Assembly (NCBI GenBank): GCA_036768485.1
Contig: JAVLUZ010000508.1
Location: 372,001 to 436,000 of the forward strand
DNA from: Mermis nigrescens
Taxonomy: Eukaryota > Nematoda > Enoplea > Mermithida > Mermithidae
Direction: 5' to 3'
Length of the DNA stretch: 64,000 nucleotides
The notes beneath the pieces were generated by a model. That model worked only from the letters and a program-made list of their open reading frames with translations, did not search any database and was not told where the DNA came from. Below, piece by piece: positions 12,256 through 25,147 of this stretch (positions within the stretch are counted from its first letter, which is position 1; the number at the start of each line of letters is the position of its first letter). Position numbers and translations under genes: made by a program.

Positions 12256-13125
12256 CAAAAAAGTTTTACTGGATAATCTTGTGATACTTATATTTTCACT
12301 CAATGGGTATTCTCGGGCGCTAATTACAATTTTTTGATTAAAATGGCTCGATCGGACTCCTGAAACCCGGAAACTACGGATTTATGTAAAAGGTTTTGGT
12401 AGCTCTAGCCGCTTATGCAATTGCCGCAGGGTAAAATTTTAAATCTACCCTAGATCAACTTTTTATGCGCTATCGACTGGTGTGAACCACTTCACACTAC
12501 AGTGTAAACTGATGTGATGCCATAAGAAAAACGTGAATAACAAGTGTATTTTATCAAATATCTCAAATCGCAGCAGATAAATTTTTTAAAAGTTTTCACC
12601 AATTATTGGATATCTTATGACTAACCTTACTGTATAATTTGAAGAAAATTCACGGATTGGTTTCTGAGATACGGGAGCCCAAAGGTACCCTATGCATAGC
12701 GTAAAATTTAGGTTTTTGTCTTTTTGCAGAAGCGCAGATTGACTGTTGCTTCCGAAATTTGGCCCCTGGGGTTTCTGGGACCGCTGATTCCATATTCGCT
12801 ACGTTAAATATACGATCTGGCATCATAAAACATGTATGAGACGGGCTGGAAGGAACTCACGTACGGGTACTTATAAACATGATTAATCACTGAAACAGTG
12901 CTTGCACGAAGTCAAAATTTTTGACCTTGTAAACCAGCGCTCGTGAACTTTAATGCGAAGCAATCGAAAGCAGCAACAAGCGGCTTTCGAAAGAAAGCAG
13001 CAAACATGCGGCTTTCGAACATACAAATCCAAATGTTTTTGCTCCTAGCGGCTAATTTAATATGCAACTTTTTGCATTTGTTTACAATGAGGGCAAAGTT
13101 GAATATTGTACAAAGTTGAACCCGA

Positions 13126-13353
13126 CGCTATAAGATAGGACGTGATACAACATAATCATTGTTATAGAATAGGACGTGATGTAACATACCCCATGCTATA
13201 CAATAGGACGTGATATAACATGCCCCATGCTATAAGATAGGACGTGATATAACATACCCAGTGTTACAGGATAGGACGTGATATAACATACCCCATGCTA
13301 CAAGATAGGACGTGATATACCATACCCAGTGCTATAACATATCCTGTGCTGTA
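13126..13353 (+). repeat. 34-bp tandem repeat
   Basis: ATAGGACGTG starts at 13135, 13169, 13203, 13237, 13271 and 13305: a constant 34-bp period. Units continue ATATAACATACCCCATGCTA. Six full units and degraded edges. Confidence 0.92.
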
Positions 13354-13359
13354 AGATTG

Positions 13360-13700
13360 GTGTCCCAAAACATCAAAAATATGGTTTGCACAAAAAAATC
13401 TTTTAAACATCCCAAAACATCAAAAACACGGTTTTGACCAAAAAAATTTTTTAAACACCCCAAAACATCAAAAATATGGTTTTGACCAAAAAAAATTTTC
13501 AGACCTCCACAAACATCAAAAGTATGGTTTTGGACCAAAAAAGTTTTTTCAATATTCCAAAACGTTAAAAATATGGTTATGATCAAACAAAATTTTTAAA
13601 CATCCCAAACCATCTACATAATGGTAAAATTTCCAGAACATCCCAGAACTTCAAAAATATGATTTAGGATACAGAATTCTCAGAACCATTCTATAACGTC
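13360..13700 (+). repeat. 48-bp tandem repeat
   Basis: CCCAAAACATCAAAAAT recurs at 13364, 13411, 13459 and, diverged, near 13506, 13554, 13601 and 13640. Units are 47-48 bp. Three consecutive 48-bp units keep a minus-strand frame open (FDVLGCLKNFFGQN), a consequence of the period, not evidence of a gene. Confidence 0.85.
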
Positions 13701-14224
13701 AGAAATATGGATTTAATCAAAGAAATGGTTGACAAAAAGACAGTTTTAAAAAATTTAAAAAATACAATATGTTTTTACCAACATTTTTTTAAAAATATCC
13801 CAAAAACATCAAAAATCCCGAAAAATAAAAAATGCAAGAGACATCTCAATCCCATACAGCTATCAGGCCTAAGTTCAGCCAGGGCAACGCCAGACAGCTC
13901 AGCTAGATATAAAAAATATAAAAACCGCTCGCCGATCCATTGCAGAGTCATTCAATTTTTTATACTAATTACTGGTTAAGATATTATTTGTTTACAAACA
14001 CTCTAGCAGATGGGGCAGCGAAGCGCCCGATTTGCTAGTTTATTATTAAGCTGTAGTCTGTTTCACACAAGTTCGTTCATAAATTTTAAAACTACCTTCG
14101 ACAATAAACTGACAGATTGTGATTATAGCATTGATGTGATATATAATTATCGTAAGTCTCGGCTTACTGTCGATGAAAATTCTTTAAATTTATACACGAA
14201 GTTATATGAAACAGACTATAATGG

Positions 14225-15879
14225 TAGAGGCATAGCCAGGATTTTGGTTCGGGAGGGAGGCATACACAAAAATTTTAAAGACTACTTTTGTATTGAATGT
14301 CAGTAACGTTATGTATAGTAAAACGTAGTATGAAGATACATGTTTTGACTGAATCAGGCTTTTAAACAGAATGATAGAGCTTGAAAAAAGAAAGAAGAGT
14401 AAGCAGCGGCGCTATGCACCGGAATATTTTGACGTTTTTGCTTTATAAACTAAATCCATACCGCTTAAATCATACAGAATAGACAAACTAATTCTGGCGC
14501 CAAGCGCCGGAAAATTCAAGAAATTCTTAACCCTTTTACCCTTTTTGTTCTACTAGAAATCTCGTTGTACATGTACAACGAGATTTCACGGCTAGGCCTT
14601 GGGTGACGCGCTCAAGCGCCCTCAGCGGGGTCAAGGAAAATTTTGTTAAAAAACAAACACTCTAATAATAAATAATATCGTTAAAATTTGCGCAATATCG
14701 GCCAAATATTGGTTCCGAAAAATGCTCAAAAGCACTTAAAATTGATGAACTCTTACATTGCATGAAACAAATGCGTTTTTCGACCTCTGCTGAGTATATA
14801 GCGCAGTAACGGGTCGCTGCAACTCAGTGGCGAATCTAGGATTTTCGTAAGGGAGGCGGGCGGTACCCCAACTTTTCCTAAAACAGGTCCAAAATTTGCT
14901 CTCCACGTGTGAAATAGCGTTTTTTCGGCGTTTTACACTGTCTACTTTTATATAAAATCAATTTCGAGGCAACGTTTTTTTAAAAAATTTTAAAATTTTG
15001 ACAGTTTCGTACTAGTAATCGCTAAATTTCTATAAAACTAGCAAAATTTGGGGCGAAGCGCCGGAAAATTAAAGAAACTTAGGCGGAAAGACGCTTAGAA
15101 GCTTGACTATACTGCTCGATTTTCTGAATTTGCAGCATTTGACGCGGATAGTCGAAAATTTTAAAAACTTATGCTTGAAAATAGGAAATCTTAGCTGAAC
15201 TAGCTGTTTCTGCACTTGAAATTGTTTTAAAATCTAGTATATGAGCAAAACTGGCTTCTAGGTCGCCAAGAAAGTAAATAAATGTCATTAATAGGTATTA
15301 ACCGGCGCGAAACGCCGAAAAATTTGAGAAATTATGACGGACGGTCAAAATTATTGCAAACTACATATCCATTCTTTGTCTCGCCAAATATTTTTGGCCA
15401 ATGGGGAGCGACCGCCCGCCCCCGCACCCCCCTTAAATCCGCTCCTGCTGCCAACAAGATTCAGAAAGATGTATATAAAATTTTGTTTTAACCGTTTTTA
15501 GGCCCATTTGTGGCCGGCCTTCTTATCAACAAGATGCAGTTCAGAAAACAGAATATGCGCAAAATCACAAGAAAATTTGGCCATCATTTAAAATAGGATT
15601 ACATGTATGTGTCCTTGTAAAGACAAGCAAGGCAGAGAATCGACAAACTGGTACGCAATCATTTTCACACTTTTACTATTATGCTCAACAAGCATACTCA
15701 TTAGATTTATATAACAATAAATAATAATGACTCGGCGCGAATTGCCGGAAAATTTTGACGTTTTTGCCTTTTTGAACTCAATTTTCTGGACACAGTTATG
15801 GCATCAGAAAAACCAACAAAGTCTCTGAAAAATTTGGGAGAGGGGATATGCCCCCATGGCCCCCTTGGCTACACCTATG
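14225..15879 (+). mobile_element. hAT-like non-autonomous element (GGCATAGCCAG ends)
   Basis: Left end TAGAGGCATAGCCAGG, right end inverted CTTGGCTACACCTATG. Duplication TATAATGG (14217-14224) versus TCTAATGG (15880-15887), 7 of 8. Homologous to 49471-50582. No intact transposase frame. It contains the element at 14825-15447. Confidence 0.8.
14825..15447 (+). mobile_element. hAT-like MITE (CAGTGGCGAATCTAGG) nested in 14225-15879
   Basis: Ends CAGTGGCGAATCTAGGATTT and AAATCCGCTCCTG. Flanks CTGCAACT and CTGCCAAC are imperfect duplications. The sister element at 49471-50582 has the uninterrupted site GCTGCCAATAAGA near 50104, which confirms insertion. Confidence 0.8.
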
Positions 15880-16602
15880 TCTAATGGCTCTACAGATTCG
15901 CAGAAAAGAATAAAAATTTATAAATAATATTTAATTCTGAGAATTGCGGAAATATGTCGAATTCCAGAGGATCCAAAGCAGATCATGCACATGGGGAAAA
16001 TGGGAAATTTTTTAGGGAAAAAGGCAAATCGAAGTTCAGAAATAGATCAAAATCAAATATTTTCTGCTATGGTGCTTAAAATTCAAGACAAACTGTAAAT
16101 AGATTGGCAGTTTTTATTCTATTAAGCATCAATGCAGATGCTTCAAAAAGATCTCTGGCTACTTTCCCAGACCGGCCATGCATTGTCTCTGATAATAACT
16201 GAAACATGCATTAAATTATAATGATTAGTTTTTCTGTGCTCGTATATTAACACTCCGGAATGTTTCTACTGGCCAACTCACTGGTCATACGTTAAAGACA
16301 TAGCTTCTAATCAGAGATAGTCACGTGGGACGGGGGTTTCGGGGGTCTACTTGACTATCCCAGAATGGAAAAATGGGAAGCTTTGTGAAAAATGAGGCAA
16401 AATGACGGCAAAAAATGAATGAAAATCAAAAGTTTTCTGCAAGCGTGCTTGAAATTTTACCGACATTATGGATAAACATAAACAATATGGATAAACATTA
16501 TGGAGAAATAAACATTATAGATAAAAATATTATAGTTTTGACGCTATTTCAGCATTTATACCAGTCTTCGAAGTAATTTTGGCCGAAAAACTCACCAACC
16601 GA

Positions 16603-17652
16603 CAGTGACGTATCTAGGAACTCTACCAAAAACAGTCAAAAATAGGTCCATTAGCCCGTAACGCGCGAAATAGAATCTTTTCGTTGCTTTACATTGTATA
16701 CTTTGACATAAAATCATATTTGACGCAAAATTTTTTTAAAAATCTTAAGATTTTAGACAATTTTGTGCGAAAAAATCATTAAATTTCTTTGACTTCAACA
16801 AAAAATCTGGCGTCCGGAAAATTTGTGAAATTAAGGTGATAGATGTGTAGAAGCATGATTTACTGCTTGATCTCCTGTATTCATAGCATTTGATGCGAAA
16901 CGTCGAAACTTTTAAAATTGAAAATATAAGAAATCTATGCAAAAATAGCTGTTTCTGCTGTTAAAATTGTTTTGAAACCTACATGAACAGAAAATGGCTT
17001 CCAGGCAGTGTTTCTTTTGTACAAGGTCCGATTGTACATGTACAAAGATGGTCCCTAAAAGTCTTTGTACATTTTGTACACACAAATTTTCGGTTACTAT
17101 GATATAGTACGGTAGCGACTTTAGTGTGATAAAAATAGAGTTGTTCGACCTTTGGTAGTGTATTTTGGCTAATTTCTGGTTTTATGAGGACAAAAATTAT
17201 TAGGAATCGTCTTAAAACGGCGCGAAGCACCGAAAAATTTGACATTTTTCCTTTTGAAATGCAATTTCTGCCATTATTTAAATATATAGAATACAAAATT
17301 ACTCATTTCGGCGCGAAGCGCCGAAAATTTTGCGAATTTTAGACCTTTCTGCAATTATTGTTTTCCCAAAAATCTTTGTACATGTACAAAGACGGCCCCG
17401 AAAAGCCTTTGTACATCGGGAAAAATCTTTGCCGAATACAAAAAAAAACCGTGCTTCCAGGTCGCCAAAAAAGTAAATAAATATCATTAATAGGTATCAT
17501 CCGGCGCGTAGCGCCGGAAAAATTTGAGAAATTATAGTTACTGACGGCCAAAAATCATTGCGAATTGCATATCCTTTCTTTATCTCGCCAAATATTTTTG
17601 GCCAATGAGGGAGGGCGGCCGCCCTCCCCCGCCCCACTTCAAATCCGCCCTG
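16603..17652 (+). mobile_element. hAT-like element (CAGTGACGTATCTAGG / AAATCCGCCCTG)
   Basis: Perfect 8-bp duplication CCAACCGA at 16595-16602 and 17653-17660. Same family as 14825-15447 and 61173-61725. Interrupted by 17006-17453. Internal GGCGCGAAGCGCC hairpins near 17219, 17309 and 17503. Confidence 0.9.
17006..17453 (+). mobile_element. hAT-like MITE (CAGTGTTTCTTTTGTAC ends), nested
   Basis: Perfect 8-bp duplication CTTCCAGG at 16998-17005 and 17454-17461. Subterminal palindromes TGTACATGTACAAAG. Sister copies with their own duplications at 35897-36282 and 58424-59174. Confidence 0.9.
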
Positions 17653-18003
17653 CCAACCGACCCCACAGACCGGCTGACTCCTCAGATCGACCATCCAACC
17701 CAACGAACCTCTTCTGTATGTGATGTGTCATCTCATTATGGAACTCTAATAGGTAGGTCCCATCCACACGTGGGCGTGGGGGGTTGGGGCTATACACCCC
17801 CAGAAGGCCGAATACCACCCCCAATTAAAATACTCACAGAATTCGATTTTTGAAATTTTCTTGTTTTTTCTTTTTGATGCTAATGGGTAGTGCTCGATGA
17901 GAAACGTTGAAAAACTGTGTTTTTTGTCATACTACCATTTTTGAGACCTTTGACCTTCAAAAAATCTTGCACCCCCTCAGAATTTTGGTGCTGCCCACCT
18001 ATG

Positions 18004-19190
18004 GTCTCATCTAGGCAGAAAGCATGGTTGATTTGGAGAAATCAGACAGGGACAAAGGAACTAAAAATTTGTCCTTATAAGATTGCTGTCTGAACAGATG
18101 GTGTAAGCGTAAAAACACAAAAATTATTTTAATTTATTGCTTTTGGATGACATCAAATATTTTTTTTACGAAAAATTTATTTTTGCCTCTGTGGGCCTTA
18201 TGAGCCTTCCTTGCTTATCGAATTAAATAAATCTAAACTGAAATTGCACTAAACGGTTACTACGATAAAGAGGCCAATAGCGAACAATTTCGCAATATGA
18301 AAATATGACGATGGCGTCAAAAAAAACTGATCAGTCGTCTCAGTTTTTGTCAAAAACTTATTCGAAGTTTTAAATTTACTAGAATCTTTCGTTTTCATAT
18401 ATTTTACGCTAAAAGACGCACGACAATTTTTGTTCAGAGAGAAGACCTTCAGACGCTGCCTTAATATAGCGTTCAAACAATTTTTTGAAGAGAATGCGCA
18501 AAATGTAGAAAATTCGCTTCTTCTCGTTTATAAAAGTTTTGATTTCGGTGCTACGTGCTACATTTGAAATATTTTTCCACTACAGCATCACTAAACATTG
18601 CTTACAGAATTTTGAAGAAGTAAAAAACAGTTGTATTCTTTCATTCTTCGACAGTGCAAGTTCAAATTTAAATAGTAGTGAAACATTTTATCATGCTATT
18701 CGCTTCAAAAAATAAAAACGCCTGAATTTCTATCGAAGTATGAAAAATTGCGGCACAAGCGCCTTACTAATCATACTAATTTGATATTAACTGGCTAAGA
18801 AGGGGTAGAAATATTCGGTAATTTCGAATTTAAAAGTCGCAAATGGTTGAGCATCTTAAAAAACATCGAAAAAATGCACTCTTCATTAGCAATCGCGAAA
18901 ATTGAAGTAGTCTTCGAGATAAAATGTTCTCTTGTAAATCTTGAATATAAGCCTGGCGAATTACTTCCGCTTAGCTCTTTACTGATTTTATTATTACAAT
19001 AAATTCCCGCAAACTAAAGTTCCACTTCGCCTTCAAGATTCATGCTGTTTAGAGGAACTGAAAATGACAGCAGGATACCGCTGTGACAGTACGTTTAAAA
19101 AAGGTATACCTACTCTATTTGAACGTTGTGTGTAACGTGCACACGCCACATCAATTTTTATAGTCAAATGAATATCATTACTATATATAG
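18004..19190. other. No gene or clear repeat recognised
   Basis: AT-rich, without the GC-rich element ends seen elsewhere. No exon with a recognisable product on either strand. Confidence 0.4.
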
Positions 19191-19275
19191 TCTGTTCCAT
19201 TCCAAACGGCCCATTTTCGCATGTCGTATTACTGTATTACTTTTTCACTGCATAACAAGCTTCTTCAACTACTCA

Positions 19276-19459
19276 CAGTGGCGGATCTAGGATTTTCCTA
19301 AAGGGGGGCGGTACCCCTAAGGGGAGGCGGAACCCTGAGTTGGGCGGAAAAATTAGCCGTTTTAACCCGAAAATCGCTAAAAATCGCTCAAAAATGCTTA
19401 ATTTTGCGCACTATTTTGGGCCGATGGGGGGGGGCGGCCGCCCCCTAAATCCGCCCCTG
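19276..19459 (+). mobile_element. hAT-like MITE (CAGTGGCGGATCTAGG)
   Basis: 184 bp with ends CAGTGGCGGATCTAGGATTT and TAAATCCGCCCCTG. Duplication ACTACTCA (19268-19275) versus ATTACTCA (19460-19467). Inverted relative to 670-864. A lone matching end lies at 19730-19767. Confidence 0.85.
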
Positions 19460-20193
19460 ATTACTCATTAATGACATTAAATGACTTTCTTGGCGCTCTA
19501 AAAACCTATTTTTACATTGGATGAGCAGTTTATGCGCAGAACAAGATGTTTTAGTTCTTCTAACAATGATTTTTCAAGTATTTTTCGGCGCTTTTACCCA
19601 ATTTTGCACTAATTTGAAATCCTCGAAAATTTTAAACCTTTTTCGATCACAAATGATGCTGTCTATCAAAAGGCGGCAAAAAAACAGCTACGAGAACGTA
19701 ATGCACTAATTTTTCGGACAAATTTGGGGTTCCGCCCTCCTAACAAAAAATCCTAGATCCGCCACTGGGTTAGGTAGTAAACATATAGGTACATAAACAG
19801 GTACCTCTCTATGTAGCTTACTTATGTTTGTATGTGTGTATGCAGCTGCATGTAGGTACTTTAGTAATTCCAATTAAAATCGGATATTTATAATCTTTAC
19901 TGTCGAAATATCCGATACAGCAAAAATAATACTATGAAAGTGAGCAATACAGTCAACAAACAAATAATAATCAGACAGCTAATTCGTCTTCGTCTGAGCG
20001 TTATCTATAATACATACACCTACTCGTATACAGAAACCGGTGATTGCTAAATTTGCACAGGTCATGAGCAGCATGCATGTAGACGGAAAGTGGAAAGTTT
20101 GTGGGGACCAAAAGGCATGAAAATAAATAATTTTTTGCAAAAAATCTTCATCTTGAAAATTATCAGAAATTGTGGACTAACGTACATAGTTGT

Positions 20194-20731
20194 CACCACA
20201 CGTGGGCGTGGGGGGTGGGGTGGTTTGGGGGGGTATGCACCCCAGAATGCTGTATACCACCCGAAACTAAAATCCCCCAGAATTCAATTTTTTAAATTTT
20301 TTTCGCAATTTTTTGATGCCAATGGATAGTGCTCGGTGCGATATGTTGAAAAAATGGTGTTTTTTCGCCATATCACCATTTTAAGACTATTTTTTGACCT
20401 TTGAAAAATCTTGCCCCCCGCTTCCCATAATTTTGGTGCTGCCCATGTATGGTTGTCTGTCACCATACGTGGGCAGCAAGAAAATTCTGGGGGGAGGGTG
20501 CAAGATTTTTCAAAGGTCAAAAAATGACCTTTAAAATGGTGGTAGGGCGAAAAAAACACCATTTTCAACGTTTCACATCGAGCACTATCCATTGGCATAG
20601 AAAAATTGCGAAAAAAACGAAAAAATTTGTCAAAAATTGATTTCTGGAAGGTATTTTGGTTTCTAGGGAGTATTTTAATTTTTCCGGGGGGATGCATACC
20701 CCTTCAAACCCCCCCCACGCCCAGGTGTAGT
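20194..20731. repeat. Head-to-head pair of GGGCAGC-family repeats
   Basis: Two copies of about 260 bp in opposite orientation meet at 20451-20459 (CTGCCCATGTATGG then CCATACGTGGGCAGC). The outer ends are CACGTGGGCGTGGGGGG and its inverse. Open frames across it (to 137 codons) are mirror shadows of the repeat. Confidence 0.7.
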
Positions 20732-20749
20732 TGTTCACTCCATTTTAGC

Positions 20750-22440
20750 ATTTGTACCAATTTTTGGGTCCATTTTTATTCAAAAAGCCCTGTTGACCTC
20801 CATCCAGACCGCTTATGCTTTGTATCTGTCATGAGACGTACGGGTTCTAATCAAAATTGGGAGAAAAGCTAAAGCCGTCTTTAGAAATACAATAAAAATC
20901 GTTTCAATCCCTTCCTATACAAATCCACTGACATCGAAAGGTTGTAAACAAATAGACAATTGCTTTAGGATCTAGAAGAGTCAGACAATACAAATGTGCA
21001 TATATTTATCCATAATAATGTTTAAGAGATGAGGCATCATGCTAAGAAAACTGATAATGAAATCAGAATCCGTCCTGGCCACACTTGGAGGGTTGGGGGT
21101 CTACCCCCCAAGAATCAGGCAAACTCCGAAATCGTTAGAACATGAGAATTGAATGGTACGATTTTTGGAATTTTGCCGGTCTCACACAACCCAGAATTCC
21201 ATAACTCGGCTGCTGCCCATGCAAGGTCCTGTCTGTCTGCTGATCCCATTTTGCATAATTCCTTCTTGAAATTTCCCCTTCTCCGTAGGCCTGAGAGCCA
21301 CATCCCTCACCGCCACAATAGAGTGTTAATTTTACGTAATCAATTGAGAACGTTTAGGCATGATCATACTTCCAATACGAAAAACATCGCAAAGCTTGAG
21401 TTATTCTGAATATCACGATATTTGCCTCATGCTTATTAACAAAAGCTCACTCTAGCTTCCCTCAGTTTCACCGTGCTTTCGTGCGTTCGCAATCTGGTCG
21501 CTTCTATGTCCATTTCGATTCGATCTGCAAGTTTAGTCAAGTTTTCTAGAACTTAAAAAAAGCCTTCTAGAACAACTAAATACCATAGAGAAATTTACAA
21601 AAATAGACAATAAAATCCTTTTCTCTTGTCTTCGTCTGAATCTCGGTCTGTAAGCATGTCCTGTCAAAATACCTACCCTTCAAAGTCAAAATGCCGAGTT
21701 TTCAGAATATTGCCAAAATTTCATATAATACATATGTATATTAGGCGCAGTAAATGTAATTTAGGCATGCGGTTTCAGGCTCATATTTATCTCAAGGAAA
21801 AAGAAATTTTGTACAGGTCGACGGACTCACCTAAAATTTGGGGCATTGAATAGTTCGTAATCAATGCAGAAATGACTGCCAATGATTTACTTATTGCTGT
21901 CGCAGCTGCAATTAGATGGTCTTAAATTAAAAGCAGAATCACAATATTTCGAACTCTTATAACATATGAAACTTGTCCATATTTAGCCTTGGAAACTCCA
22001 GATGAATTTATTGTCTTTTTTCGTGCTAATTTAATTGTAAAAGTAAGAAACATACCTACCATTGATGTTCTTTCCCGTAAATCAGGTTTGATTAAAAAAA
22101 TGTGCACGTACCTACAGTCTAAGAGGGGAGAAGAATCGGTTGCTGTCATTTAAACCAAAAAAATTCTAAAGATAAGATAGTGCACAGAAAGATAGAAAAA
22201 AATTGTATCTCTTGTTAGAGAATCTTCAAATTCTCAGATGTGAAATATTCTCATAATTTTACCCTAACGCGGGCGCGACCAGCAAACAGCTGTCAGAAAA
22301 GAGGGAAAATAGCATCTTTTTAACACATAGCATCGAAAATCACGTCAAGTTAAGAAAACTGGAAAATTATAAAATTGTCATGAAGCAGACTAAACCTGGC
22401 AGATATACAAGAATTCTGTCTGGAAGCACAGACAAAAGGG
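20750..22440. other. No gene recognised
   Basis: Mixed low-copy DNA and fragments of GGGCAGC-family repeats (21070-21300). Frames here show no domain. Confidence 0.4.
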
Positions 22441-22449
22441 TCGGCATCA

Positions 22450-24660
22450 TACATGGGCAACAACAAAATTGTGGGATGTCCGATGGGGCCAAATTGCCAA
22501 AATAGCACCAAAAATTCAATTCTGGGAGTCTTTGTATCGACTTGGGGGTCTTTCAGATTCTGGAGAGTCCAGACAGTAGGTGCACAGCATGGCCGATCTA
22601 GAGAGTCAAGCGGTCTGGGGGGGTCAAAAGTTGAACTTTATTGGGCTTAAATGACCTCTAAAACTGGTATGAGCGCTAAAATAGATTAAATTGAAATAAC
22701 AAAAAAATTTAAAATTAAATTGCAATAGCAAAAAAAAATTTCAAAAATTGAATTCTGGGGGGGGGTATTTTGATTTCTGGGGGGTATTCCAACTTCTGGA
22801 GGGGGGCATACCCCCAAACCCCCTTCCCCCAAAGTTTGGTTTAGACCACACATGGGCGTGGAGGGGTTTGTACCCGCCCCCAGACATTGAAGTACCCTTC
22901 ATAGATTACTTTAGACCCCGAAGAACTCAATTTTTAGTAACATTCTAGGCCGATTTACTCCATCCTGACCCCTATAGAATTTTGGTGCTGCCCATGTATA
23001 GTCAAGACCCCCATCCCCCTCCCCAAGTGCATGTCTTGTCTGGTTCAGACCACTCCCTAAATTCCAAGTGTGGTCGAAACCAGACGTAGGCGACAGTTCC
23101 CAAATCCTGACGGTCTAATCGGGTCTACATCATGAAAGATCCCTAAATTCCATTTTAAATTTTGGAGGTCCGACTGACCGAACAAGCCTCCCACCCAACG
23201 CCTATGTATGTATACACGCATGGTCCAAATGATTCAAGCCCCAAGTTCACTTCGGTCTAAAGTTCACGAATGAATTTGCAGCGTATGTACAAAATAAAGA
23301 GCTAAATTTTGAAACGGGATTGATTGATTTATCATCTAGGAACGAATCATTGACCAGAATCAGTAAAACAAGCAAGAGTGCTAGGCAACAACACTTAATG
23401 ATCGATGGTAATTATTTGAAATAGAGCCAACGGAAGATGCGTGTAATATAACCAAAGGGCTTGCGGCGGAACGACTAATAAACATGCGAGGCATGAAACC
23501 AAAGCTATCGAATGAATGGAAACCTCATCAAGCAATAATATAAAAAGCTGGCTCAGTTGATTAAAGCCGCGAAAACAAGCGCGCACGATATTAATTAATA
23601 CCGCACCCAAAAAGCTTTTAACGGACACTAATCTAATGGCAATAATCAATTCTTATAAGATATAAAACACAAAACACTCATTTGCATAACGAAACCGAAG
23701 GAATACTCGCAGCTGATGCGGTTTTACTGCGTATCGCATGAATGAACAGCGTACAAAACTGAATTAAATTGGAGCAATGTCTATCTAAAAATAAGAAGGG
23801 TCATTTTTACGATTCCTATTTCAATAGGGATAACATCGGTAGACTGAAAGTAAGCAAATTCAATCATTCAGCTATTTGAAAAACCGCAACAATGAACAAC
23901 TGTGCGTAGAGAAGCAAGGTGTCAGTTTTCCAGGTACATAATAAGCAAGCCATGCACATAAGCACAATGTTTGCTCGTGCAACAGATCGAATAAGCAAGA
24001 GCATTTCACTAGATGCCATAGTTGGGCAGCAGCCAAATTCTAGCGGGTTGGATGGGGCGAAACTGGCGAAAATACATAGCACCGAAAATTGAATTCTGAG
24101 GTTATATCGATTTAGGGAGTCCGTCGGATTCTCGGGGAGGGGGTCCAGCCAGACCATACATGGGCAGCGACCGAATTCTGGGGGTCCGATGTAACAAAAC
24201 TGCCAATAGCACCAAAAGTTCAATCCTCGGGGGTCTATCGATTTTTGGGGGGTCCGCCAGATTCTCGGGTGGTGGGTGACCCTCTATGCCCATGCGTGGT
24301 TCAAACCTGACATGCACGGGGGAGGGTGGGCTGGAATCTAGACCCTTAAAGATAGAAAATTTTCTGAGAGGAAAGTGACGCAAAATTAGGCCAATAATAA
24401 ATGAAAATTAAATTTTCTTCAAAAGCGCTTGAAATTGACCAGAAACAGCGAAATAACGTAATTTTAACGTATTTTATCATTTGAACCAGTTTTTGAGGTC
24501 ATTCTGACCCAAAAAACTCAATTTTGACCCCCCAGATCACACGTCAATCAATTGATCCCCCAGATCGGCCATGCTTTGCATCTATTGTCCAGACCCCTCA
24601 GACCCTCACGCCCATGAATACTAGATAATAGGGGGAAAATGTATATCGCAATCGATAATT
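22450..24660. repeat. Cluster of degenerate GGGCAGC-family repeats
   Basis: Several incomplete units with ACATGGGCAGC or CTGCCCATG ends and TTCTGGGGG interiors, around low-copy DNA at 23040-24000 with no recognised gene. Confidence 0.5.
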
Positions 24661-24722
24661 AGGAATTCAAATCCATTCAGTGGGAATCCATTCCATAGAT
24701 GCCAATTTTGAATGACTGCATA

Positions 24723-24876
24723 CACTGTTCTTTTTTGTACAAAAAACTTCGATTTTTTTGTACAATCGAAAATTGGTCAAAACTGCCTATACTTTGTGTA
24801 CAAAGATGTACATGGATAGCTCTAAAAATCTTTGTACGAGCTTCAAAATCTGTCCCGTACAAAAATAAAAACAGTG
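24723..24876. mobile_element. Short hAT-like MITE (CACTGTT...TTTTTTGTAC ends)
   Basis: 154 bp with inverted ends CACTGTTCTTTTTTGTAC and GTACAAAAATAAAAACAGTG. Duplication ACTGCATA versus ATTGCATA at 24715-24722 and 24877-24884. About 160 bp past the SDHAF2 stop, so it may be in its 3' UTR. Confidence 0.75.
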
Positions 24877-25037
24877 ATTGCATATAATACAGTTTTAAGC
24901 AATGATAAATTTTACTTGGAATAGAAAACTAAAGTATTAAGGAAAAATCAGAACCTATCACATATACCCTACAGAATGATGCCGTTACAAGTATATACAT
25001 ACACAAATATATAATACATTACATGACGTTGAAAGAA

Positions 25038-25147
25038 TCACTTTTCCATCTTCGCCTTTTGGAAAAAATCTTTGTTAGCTTCGCGGACAAAACTTTGCAA
25101 AATTTTCATTACGTCCGTGTCGTGTTCCGGAGGGACTGGTCTCGCGC
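25038..25147 (-). CDS. SDHAF2: SDHAF2 exon 3
   Basis: Encodes ARPVPPEHDTDVMKILQSF, VREANKDFFQKAKMEK and TGA. Acceptor is a T-run plus CAG. It matches the C-terminal helix of the family in position and charge. Confidence 0.9.

Noticed and set aside
13332..13586. Protein-like repeats (FDVLGCLKNFFGQN) on the minus strand
   Set aside because: A product of the tandem period (48 is divisible by three); the frame stops where units shift.
12960..13700. CRISPR-like array
   Set aside because: Direct tandem repeats without unique spacers, in a eukaryotic context.
20090..20872. Overlapping frames on both strands up to 137 codons
   Set aside because: They mirror each other across a head-to-head repeat pair and show no domain or codon bias.
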